A stretch of 64,000 nt of DNA from NCBI GenBank assembly GCA_032158295.1, contig CM063244.1, positions 6,576,510 through 6,640,509 on the forward strand. Reading direction: 5' to 3'. The notes beneath the pieces are model-generated. The model was not told the origin of the DNA. It was given only the letters and a program-made list of their open reading frames with translations, and made no database searches. The stretch is from Pycnopodia helianthoides (lineage: Eukaryota > Echinodermata > Asteroidea > Forcipulatida > Asteriidae). Made by a program: the position numbers and the translations under genes. Below are positions 49,301 to 58,635 of this stretch, in pieces (the stretch's first letter is position 1; each line of letters opens with the position of its first letter).

Positions 49301-52300
49301 TTTGGACTAATTACCAAAGGTAAACCCTCCCTTTAAGTTCCGCACTGCTGTGTAACATAACACGGCAGACTTTGCCGTGCTCCATGGTGGTTGCACTAGG
49401 TCATGTAGGTGGGGACAAAGGTCCAACTCTTGCGGAGTTCATTTGAGATGGTCTGGAGAAAAAAGGGTGACCCTTAGCGCAGGTCTTAAGTATCCTCCAT
49501 AACACCAAGGCTTTCTACTTCAGGCATTTTGGGGACAAATCAAATTCAGACAAATGTGTGGTACATTAACGATCTGTGAATACTGGGACTGTATGGTTTT
49601 AAATGATGTTTATGTGACTTTATGAAGGTTGTTGACAGCACTATGGAGAATCCAAAAGGGTCTATCGTCTTTCTTCATGGGATGAAGTTCGAGTCCCAAA
49701 CATGGCTCGATCTGGGGACACTTCATGTCATTGCATCCTATGGATACAGGACAATCGCTGTGGATTTTCCAGGTACAGTAATATTGAAAAATCTGAAGCG
49801 GAGCCATCTATGTTGCCTGGAGCAAGTTTGGCCAATACAACAAATGCTCTATTAAATTGTTGCGGTCCCTGCTAAAATATAGGATTCAAACATCTGCTCT
49901 AGAGGCAGAGGTCGTGGGTTCGAATCCCACCCGGGTAATTTGCCTGTGGATTTTTTCACAGAACTCGGGGAAGTACTGAGTATACTTTCCTTCACACACA
50001 TCGGTGAAAGGGTAAAACCAAATAATACAACAAATGCTGCTGTACATTGACTTGATTGAAAAAAATTATAAGTCAATCTCATTATTTTTCTGATCTATAT
50101 TTATTTGTAACTCACTTGTTTTCCATGTTTTGATCAATGTACTTCCTAATCATCCCATTGGGATTTTTATCATTGATGTTTTATTTTATCAATGTGAGAC
50201 TTTTGAACGCTAGATGGCAGCTGTAAAACCAGGTAAAATTCCATTGTTCAAGTAGTTCTGAGCATGCGCACATTGCCTGGAGCAATGGATTTACCTGGTA
50301 AGTCTGCTGCCACCAAGCATTCCAAAAGTCCCCCATTGTGAATAATTGTTTGTGTGTATATAAAAGTATTTGTAACTTTTTTATAGATTTTATTTTGTAT
50401 TGTTTTCAATTAATAATTGTTCTTTTTTTAAACCAGCTGGAGAGGAGAGCCTATAGACAAGAACAGTCGTGATTCTTTTAGGCAATCCTTCAGACTCCAG
50501 CTGGTTTTTGAATACTTTTTACCAATCTGCATTATTGAACTTTTTATCTGCCCAAGAAATGAAATGAACATAAATACATTATAAATATAATAAGAATCAG
50601 CATATAAGTAGCAAAAAAGTACCAACATTTTGAAGTTTACTCATAAGGAGTATAAATACATGTACCAAAAGCAGCACATTTCCTATCAACAGGACAACTG
50701 TTGTACCTTATCTTGATTCAAAGATAGTAAGCATACAAAAAGAGTTCAGTTTTCCTATCGACAGTACAACTGTCATACCTTGCTTTGATTCAAAGAAAGT
50801 AAGCATATTGGTTTCAGCTGTGTCACCATTATGACTTATACTGTACCTTATCTTGATGCAAAGTCAGTATTAAACATTTCTAAAGTGCCCATTTTGCTAA
50901 CATTACAAATGATGCATCTTATCGTGATGCAAAGAGAATGAGAAAAGCAGGAGGAACAATGCTGTATCAAGAGTGGTAGTTTTGCCAGCATCACTAACAC
51001 TGTGCCTCTACCTTAAAAAGTGGTGCTTCATAATTCATTTGTATTTATTCCTCAGGTTTTGGCAACTCTGAGGAAATTCCAGGTGGGCCTATAAATCCAG
51101 TGGACTTCATGACAGAGTTTCTGAAGAGCATGTACATTGAGAATCCAGGTCGTGCCCTGATTGTCAGTCCTTCCATGAGTGGCTCTTATTCTCTTCCTTT
51201 CCTCATGGCACACCCAGACAGGTTCAAGGGATACGTTCCGGTGGCTCCAGTTCATACAGAGAAATATAAAGCTGCAGCTTATGCGCAGCTTAAGGTACGA
51301 GCTACAGCCAACTTTGTCAAGTTCCCTGTATCCAACTGCATTGTAAATACTTATTCTTATCATACCATATCAGGGGACCAGACTTTTTTTCTGTTAAGCT
51401 TTTGTTTGGTGATGTAGGTCGCGTCAGAATAATGGGCTGTGGCTTGATTCTCACTTGAATATGCGTTTAAGCATGGAAGGCCCATAGCAACACCCTTGGA
51501 AACAGCCGTAGCCACAGCCGCCAATTTAAGCATGGCCAATGATTCAAGCGGGAGAAAATGTCATATGGCAGAATTATATTTATGGTCTTTAGTACAGTTT
51601 GGGAACTTGGACATTCAACTTTATCTGCCATTTACATTTAAAATTATTTTAGCTGAGCAAAGTGGATGTCTTGTTTTTAAATTTGCATGAAGCCTCCAAA
51701 ATCGGGCAACCCCCTCTCCCCATCCCATCCTTCACCCCCGCCCTAAACCCTAAACCCAATACCTTCTGTCTGCCTGTGGATTTGTACTTTGTCTATGCAG
51801 GGCGGAACCATAATATGATAGCAACCACATGTTATGGAAATCAAGCCTTTTCTACTACCACACCAAAGCTACATGTTTGGAGTATCACCCCTTGCCATTT
51901 GTAACACTGTCGCACTATCTGAATTTAAGCATCTCCTCATAACGCACGTTTTTAAACCTTCAACTGGGTAATAAATAATGAACATTTTTACTCGGGTGTA
52001 TAAAATTTTGTTTTTTACACAAATCTGTTGATCCTTTTAAACTTTGTGATTGTTGTCTTCTTGTGAAAGTTTCCCCTAGTTTAGATTTCTTGTAATTTTT
52101 GAGCATGTGAATTGTGCATTGTTTTTGATTTTTGCTTCTTCTTATTTAAACAACTTAAAGGCCTTCGGGCATTGGGCACTATTTTAAGCGTTTTAGTGGT
52201 GGTAGCAGTAGTAGTGGTAGTATTAGTAGTATAAACAGCTAGTGCTTTATGGATATCTCAGTGAATAGATCAAATTTAAACCATTTATTTGTTAACACCT

Positions 52301-52513
52301 CTTGTTACTCATTTACTGTTTCAGGTACCAACCTTGATCGTTTATGGCTCCAAAGATACTTCACTGGGAGAGCAATCTTTGGCAAACCTGCGCAACATCC
52401 CCAACTCAGAGATTGTTAAGATCGAAGATGCAGGCCACGCCTGCTACTTGGACCAACCTCTCGTTTTCCACAAGCATCTTAAAGACTTTGCTGATAAGGT
52501 CTACTTACCTTAA
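46400..52513 (+). CDS. ABHD14A: ABHD14-type alpha/beta-hydrolase with N-terminal membrane anchor, 5 exons
   Basis: Serine hydrolase of the ABHD14 family. Exons 46400-46547, 48347-48474, 49628-49772, 51056-51294, 52325-52513; all GT-AG with matching phases; 282 aa (human ABHD14A 271). Residues about 9-25 (VAVIIVLLVLGLVVFYY) form a signal anchor, as in ABHD14A and unlike cytosolic ABHD14B. The fold motifs follow: FLHGMKFESQTW (oxyanion loop), AVDFPGFGNS, SPSMSGSYSLPF with the nucleophile Ser in SMSGS, VYGSKD (acid) and DAGHACYL (catalytic His). The wording AGHACYL favours ABHD14A over 14B. Human ABHD14B has been reported as a CoA-dependent lysine deacetylase; whether this protein has that activity is unknown. 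Its neighbour ACY1 is divergent, with start codons about 9 kb apart. No frame lesions. Confidence 0.95.
47430..48062 (+). repeat. GACACCCCTATGTTC-type repeats with a duplicated 130-bp block
   Basis: A block starting GTTCCGACATCCCTACATTG occurs at 47701-47833 and 47930-48062. Around and between the copies are many short variants of TCCGACACGACACCC. Seen in the intron between ABHD14 exons 1 and 2. Apparent ORFs here come from the repeats. Confidence 0.75.
48905..49487. mobile_element. Palindromic element B, split by MITE A2 at 48991-49334
   Basis: The left part (AAGGCTTGTTCTGAATGTTG to GGCAGGCTACG) and the right part (AACACGGCAGACTTTGCCGT to CTTAGCGCAGGTCTTAAG) match element B at 30908-31161. 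Between them sits an A2 MITE with ends AAAGGCAGGG and CCCTCCCTTT. It lies in ABHD14 intron 2. Confidence 0.75.
49855..50025 (+). mobile_element. tRNA-derived SINE, family 1, best-preserved copy
   Basis: B box GGTCGTGGGTTCGAATCCCA, body TTCACAGAACTCGGGGAAGT, and tail GTAAAACCAAATAA. It starts 82 bases after the exon 3 donor (49773) of ABHD14. Confidence 0.8.
50195..50334. mobile_element. Short MITE E, copy 2
   Basis: GAGACTTTTGAACGCTAGAT to the inverted end CCAAAAGTCCCC; same inner pairs as 21590-21728. Confidence 0.7.
51895..51975 (+). mobile_element. LINE 3' remnant in ABHD14 intron 4
   Basis: Reads ALSEFKHLLITHVFKPSTG then stop, the C-terminal block of a non-LTR RT ORF. Its upstream part is absent. 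Confidence 0.5.
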
Positions 52514-52893
52514 GGGTACACAGGATTGGTAAGGATAAAAAACACCGTTGTTTAATTTTTAGTCTTAAAGCTTACTGATTATGAAGTTCACACTAGAACC
52601 ATCTTTACTGTGAAATATTTCCCTCTGAAATGAAGTCATATTTGAGAAAACTGTATCTGAAACCCCCCCACACACAAAAAAAAAAAAAAAAAAAAAAACG
52701 CATAAGCTGATTTTGGTTGTTACAACCCAAAGTAAGGTCACTGTGTTTACATGTTGAAAATTGTGCATGGTTTTTCACTATTTACTCCCGACTCACACAG
52801 GGTTGTTAATTTCATGTATGGTTGATCACAGAAAAACATGAACTCTGTCTGCGAGTATTTTGTCAGCTCTACCAATCCTGTATAAAATCTTTA
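52514..52893. mobile_element. MITE A2 starting directly after the ABHD14 stop codon
   Basis: Begins GGGTACACAGGATTGGTAAG at the first base after TAA and ends CTACCAATCCTGTATAAAAT. It contains an A tract at about 52677-52698. It forms most of the 3' UTR up to the candidate polyadenylation signal. Confidence 0.75.
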
Positions 52894-52901
52894 GGTTTTA
52901 A

Positions 52902-52907
52902 AATAAA
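52902..52907 (+). terminator. Candidate polyadenylation signal for ABHD14
   Basis: AATAAA, 389 bases after the stop and just past the right end of the MITE. Confidence 0.45.
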
Positions 52908-53489
52908 TTCACTTTAACTGTTTGAAAAGCAGGGGGAAGCAAATTTTGCTGAACTGTGTAGTGTATTTGTTTCACCCCTGATGTTTTCAAAGAAACACAT
53001 AAGCAATATAAACAAAAGGCGTAGATATGTCTTTCTTTCTTTGCTGTTTTTTCTTTTGGAAATTAACATTTACTTTTTATTTTTATTGGTGATACTCTTT
53101 AGAGGATAAACCTACTTCAGGAGTTTTTAGGGGGAAAAAACAAAGGGAAAATTAGACATGATTTTGAAAAAAGGATCAGCTACAATTCAATCCGAATTTG
53201 ATTGCCATTTTCAAAACCATGGCTTAGGCAACAGATCCGGCCTAGGCAACGTCTGCTTGTTTGAAGGCCCAAATTATTCAAAATTTACCCAGTCAGTTTT
53301 CCTTGTGGCTCATTACTTGATATTTAGAATAAAAACTTGAAATTCACTTAAGGTGACCCTTTCTGCTGCTGCTTCCCATGTTGTATCATAAACTTGGATG
53401 TGATCCCTGGCTATACGGCAGCTACAGGTTGAATGGCTTCTGACTGGCACCCCCAAGCAAAGATATTGATAGAATAGAGAGATGCCAAC

Positions 53490-53600
53490 AATGTTATAGG
53501 TAGCTCAGTTGGTAAAGTGAGGGCGTGTTAATCCGGAGGTCGCAGGATCAAGTCCCGCTCAAGGCAATTTTTCTTTGATGAAGCCGGAGCCCAAGCTGGA
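53490..53600 (+). mobile_element. tRNA-like SINE head
   Basis: GTAGCTCAGTTGGTAAAG (A box) and GGTCGCAGGATCAAGTCCCG (B box) at tRNA-like spacing, followed by non-tRNA sequence. There is no 5'/3' acceptor pairing, so it is not called as a tRNA gene. Confidence 0.55.
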
Positions 53601-53659
53601 GCCATGGTTTTGTTAAAGGCCTTCTAGTAACTCATGTATTATTGAAAGCACTAACATGT

Positions 53660-53835
53660 GGAATAATTTAAACAGAATTGCTGTTTTTGTTCCTCAAAGT
53701 TAACTTGAGGTGTGGGGTGGGGAAGTTGTAATTTTAATTAATAAATTTGTATTCTATAATTAAACAGAATTGCTGTTTTTGTTCCTCAAAGTTAACTTGA
53801 GGTGTGGGGTGGGGAAGTTGTAATTTTTAAAAGTA
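53660..53835 (+). repeat. Tandem duplication, about 95-bp unit
   Basis: TTAAACAGAATTGCTGTTTT through GGGGTGGGGAAGTTGTAATT occurs at about 53666-53740 and 53761-53827, nearly identical, so it is recent. Confidence 0.85.
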
Positions 53836-56201
53836 ATAAATTTGTACTCTATCAGTTGTTTGGTCACACTGCTGACTCTTAAACTAACCCAAGTAATTCA
53901 AAAAGCTTAATTTGTCCAAAGTTATTGCGGTGGAAGGGAATACTAACTTAATTATTCAGCGTCACCTTGTTTACATGATGAAGCCTGTTTACAATTTCAC
54001 TAGCATTTTCGAGCAGACAAAGTCCTTTGCAGTTGATGTAAATAAAGTGCATTTTTTACATTTTGCAATATATAACTTCTCTATACCTTTGAGCTTTGCA
54101 AAAAAATAGCATGAATATAGACAAATATTTTAGCGAAGTAAGCACAGAACGTTCTTTTACAAAAATTAATATTGTTATTCTTTTCTTCTTTTTTACATTT
54201 TGCAATACATCTACATACCTATGTGCTGTCAAACAGTAGCATTCGAATTGAGGATTTGAGCTAAGCTCACAAGTTTCGAGTAAAAACAATAATTTGAACA
54301 CTAAACTTGTCCTGAACAAATTGCAAGTTTTTTTTGTGTAGAGGATGTCAAAGAGCAATGTACACTGCCTTGGGAAGTGCTTTTGTAAATGTAACTTTTG
54401 ATGTTTTGTCTTTATGTAACATCATGTATTTATGAAATAACAAGTCCAGTTTAATCGAGGTAATAATTACATCTGGGATAAAAGGAGTATAATTTTGGTT
54501 TTACTGTGCAACACCTGTTACAACATACTTTTACTCTATTTGGTTTAATTTTTCTACCCTAACACCGATGTGTTATTAGACTTGGTTTCAAGTCTGCGAT
54601 GGTGGTTTACTGTCTACATCATAGCCAACTATAATCATTGCCTGAAACAGCGCCCTCATGTGGATTAACCTCCGACATTAACTATCGGTCGCGAGTTTAG
54701 AGCATGTGAGCCAGCCAATCTGCGGGCGATTTGCGTGGCTGATGCAGATAAATACCGCGATCTCGGGCTTGAAATCAAGTATAATGTGTGATAGGGATTG
54801 TATGCCCGGTGCTTTTCAATTTTCGACAAAATATATACCCACTTGCTACTCGAGTGGGATTCTAACCCATGACCCCAGCCATTCTAGAGTAGATGTCTTA
54901 AATGCTAGACCCACTGAGCGTGCCGGCAGGTATAGAGGCCAGTTTGAATTTCGTGCATACAATTCGAAACAAAAATACTTCTACTTATAAAATGTAGTCG
55001 ATCGAAAAAAAGGAAAACAGCTCTTTAAAACTTGCAGCGAGGCACCCAACCACAGTGCTTTGGCACATATCAAGAAAAACATAACAATTTCAAAATGGTA
55101 GATCACAACCCCGTGATACTCCGTGATATCCTGCAGTGTACCAATACACACGTTTTAGGAGGGGTGTCAATCAACGGGGGTCGTCAATTTGGTCAGGAGG
55201 GGGGTGGAAAAAATGTTTCCCCATAGCTCATGCACAAACTCCTATCTCTGCGGCACGTGCGCCACAGATCACTACCACAGCTTAGTGGTAAGGCATGTTG
55301 TGTCTGACCGCTCTAGGTTCAATGGCCTTTTGTGAATGAAGGTCTTGTGATCTTATGCCGACAGCAGACTGGTTTAGCAGACATAAATCATTGAGATAAG
55401 GCAGAACATACCCTCTTAACCTCTTAACCTATCAAATGGGCCTGCCACACCTTTGTGACAGGATGACGTAACACGTTGGCCCAAAACAGGTGCATCGGTG
55501 CAGGGTTAAATGTATATTTAGTTTTTGTGTTTGCAAGAGCACTTGTAGAGAATTTGTCTATCATTATCAATCGTGTATAAATTGTTTCCAATCTTTATAT
55601 TTTAGATGTGTATCAATGTGTAGTCAAGTTGTATGTTAATTTATATTTAGGGATAAAAAATACAAAAATCTAAAATCAGTTGAACTGATTGAAGTCTTTA
55701 AAACTTTATTGTGGTTACATTTATCGGTTCTTTGTGTTAAGCCTTGACCAAGCATGTCAGGGGCCGCTCTTGTCTAGCCTCGGTGGCTTAACAAGAGGGG
55801 GCAGGGCGTGGAGGGCAAATCGGACGCTGCTGCCCCTCCCCCGAGTGATTTTCCCCTTGTAGATGTGAAGAGCGCCCTCAATTTTAGTCGTTTTGTTGAC
55901 GTGTGTAGTAGACGTTAACAAAGTTGCAAAACCGCCAAGGATGCCATTATTGCAGTCGTTTGGTTGGGCCTGCACATTTTTCTACACGCAGGCGATTCCG
56001 ACAACTGGATTTATTTTGACATGACCAAAAAATAAGCTTGTTAAATTTGCATCGGGGATAAAGAAAAAACTCACAACCCACAGAGAGTTTTCGAATAGCT
56101 TCCCGAAATAAATGAATTTCAAGGCACCTTTGGTTCCCTCGAGCTCTTCACTGAGGGAGATACCAAACAAAAAGTATCCCCCCCCCCTAATTTCTTAAAG
56201 G
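53836..56201. other. Intergenic, no recognised gene
   Basis: TTTTTACATTTTGCAATA occurs at about 54052 and 54190, a weak duplication. tRNA-like SINE fragments lie at about 54850-54930 (-) and 55262-55340 (+). ORFs here are short and lack splice context or family motifs. Confidence 0.4.
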
Positions 56202-56573
56202 CACTGGACACTATTGGTAATTACTCAAAATAATTGTTAGCATAAAAACGTACTTGGTAACGAGCAATGGAGAGCTGTTGATAGTATAACACATTGTGAG
56301 AAACGGCTCCCTCTGAAGTAACGTAGTTTTTTTAGAAAGAAGTAATTACTCAGTAAAATATTTTAATTGATTTTGAGACCTCACGCGTGAGGTCTCGAAA
56401 TCAAGCATCAGAAAGCACACAACTTCGTGTGACAAGGGTGTTTTTTCTTCCATTATTATCTCGCAACTTCGACGACCAATTGAGTTCAAATTTTCACAGG
56501 TTTATTTTGTTGAGATACACCAAGTGAGAAGACTGGTCTTTGACAATTACCAAAGGTGTCCAGTGTCTTTAAA
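56202..56573. mobile_element. MITE A2 with 22-bp perfect palindrome
   Basis: Ends AAAGGCACTGGACACTATTG and, inverted, AAAGACACTGGACACCTTTG. The centre (56375-56396) is a perfect palindrome built on CCTCACGCGTGAGG, and pairing extends to about 38 bp with one mismatch pair. This is the best-preserved copy of the superfamily in the window. Confidence 0.85.
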
Positions 56574-58162
56574 AACAATATTTCTTTTCAATTTAAACGT
56601 GGACACAGAAAAGGCTACAAGACAGAAAGCAAGTTATGCATCGCAGGAATAAATAATACCACATCATGACATCGATGGCTAGCCTGATTTACGGCTAATA
56701 AAACGTTTTATTGTGTCTCGGAGCAATTAGGCCATTAATAATTTGCGGCAATACAAAAAAAAGAAGGAATACCATTTGATAATTTATGAAAGAGAGGACA
56801 TTTTGGACTACATTTCTCTTTTGAGAGGAATTATAAACAGCCAGAGAGAGAGAGAGAGAGAGAAAGGATCCATTATTTACTTATTTCTTTTCAATTAAAT
56901 TTCTCTGGTAATGAAACCAGCCCTAAAAGCGAATGAATGTAACCCGTAAACCTGAAGAAACCGGTGTTACAAAAACAACTTCAACAACTTCACATGTTAT
57001 CAATTATTTGTTGGAGGGTGGAATGAACGTTTTTGAGGAAAAGACATGTTTAAATGTTGTTTAACTGAAAGGCCAACCTGCTTTTCGTAAGTTTTTTTTT
57101 ATTTATGCTTAACGTGAGCAATTCGCTGAATGCAATCCGAAACACATCTCGAAAACGTTACGAACATTACGTAAATAATCGCTGATAGTAGCGTGTAAAA
57201 ATTTAGACTATCACGAGATATGTTTTTCCATATCAATTTTGTTTTATGCATTAGACCACTTAACTTTTGTGTTCAGAAGGAGTGATCTTGTACAGGCTTT
57301 TCTGGCAGGCAAAATACTACAATGGTACACGGGAAACTTTACATTGTGTGTAATAATTTCCGCATAAATTCAAGAGTTAAAAAATAACAGCTGGACAATT
57401 TTGAGATGTTCCCTTTCTTCATATCAAAAGTTGATAAAAATCAAACAGTGCAATCTCTATAAAATATCAAATTTCATGTTTTATTCCATCGGGCTGTGTA
57501 CAAATTGTGCCTGCATGAATTCCAGGCTCTGTAAGCTGTGAACGTGTGACGTCACAGGTCACCTGGTCTATTTTAACCCCTTCTTTAGTTTGCTCGTCAT
57601 ATTCGAAAGTACCTTTTGTAAATGTGACTGTAGTTACCGAAGCCATTTTGGCAAGTCTAGTTCCACGCATCACGAACATACAACTGCATCTTGAGATTCT
57701 TGGTCACCAGGCGGCATGTTGTCAGACCATTCTCCTTTTTTGCTATATCAATATTGGAAGTCAATTTCTTTTGACAAAGGCAGTTTAAATAAGACTATAT
57801 TTAATTTTTTTTACTAAACAATGTTAGCCCTAGCATATTAAAATTATAATCAGTTGCTTATCATATATATATTTATACATATTTACAAAAAGAATCAGTT
57901 TACAACGGTGGCAAATTTAAATGTCAATAATAATATGCGTATTTTACGTCAAAGAAAACAACATGCGAACCACGTGCCAGTGGGTTGTCCCACACTGTTT
58001 AAGGTACTTTTGTGTGATCGAACCCCTACCCCTTGTACTCGAATAAAAGTCCACTCTGAAGCCAACCAGGGACGGAGTAGACCAAGAAAATCTTTACGGA
58101 GCCTCGTCCAAGTACGACAAGGAATATTCGTGTTCTTCAATGAGACACAACGAAGATTTCAA
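56574..58162. other. Intergenic; GA microsatellite and an unassigned minus-strand ORF
   Basis: GA repeat at 56843-56863. A minus-strand ORF at 57467-57679 has an inner Met in strong context (GCCAAAATGGCTTCG, about 57646). After 28 residues starting MASVTTVTFTKGTFEYDEQT it meets CAG|GTGACC, a possible donor. It could be a small first exon, but no downstream exon or family is recognisable. Confidence 0.3.
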
Positions 58163-58327
58163 TAGATGGATTGCATTTGCAATACGTGTCATTCATTGAC
58201 CGCCATCTTTGATGTAAAACAATGGAAAAGTGCACCCGTGTACGCGCTACGCACGACTCTCTGCCAATGATAGCTCTTCACGCGTGCACAAAGATGGCGG
58301 CCGATGACGTATATTGCAATCCTTCTA
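58163..58327. mobile_element. MITE family C, copy 2
   Basis: TAGATGGATTGCATTTGCAA to TTGCAATCCTTCTA, with the interior GACCGCCATCTTTGATGTAA shared with 7297-7464. TA-like flanks are again present. Confidence 0.8.
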
Positions 58328-58454
58328 TGGGCATCAGTAGAATATTTAAAACCTTTACACAGTAATGGAGAATACTCTTTAAAATGCTTCAGACAGAATA
58401 ATGGTTGTGATATTTTGGATGCAATGGTCAACAGTTGATATCTTTACTCGGACA

Positions 58455-58605
58455 TTATAGCGAGCAGGGTCCAATTTCATGGCCATGCACACCGCAGAAT
58501 TCCTGCGCCCACGTCACCCTGTAAAGCGCGTAATTCTATTGGCCGTCAGGGCAGAATATTCTGCCAGTGAGCATCGCCATGAGATTTGACCGTGTAGATG
58601 GCAAT
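58455..58605. repeat. Small foldback repeat downstream of WNT2
   Basis: CAATTTCATGGCCATGCACA and GCAGAATTCCTGC pair loosely with the inverted CAGAATATTCTGCCAGTGAG and ATCGCCATGAGATTTG at the right. It sits about 30 bases past the WNT2 stop and so probably lies in the 3' UTR. Confidence 0.5.
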
Positions 58606-58635
58606 TGGTGTTTTAGAGTCATGTTTTACTGACAT

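Noticed and set aside
53496..53572. Possible tRNA gene
   Set aside because: A and B boxes are present, but no acceptor stem or coherent anticodon arm; treated as a SINE head.
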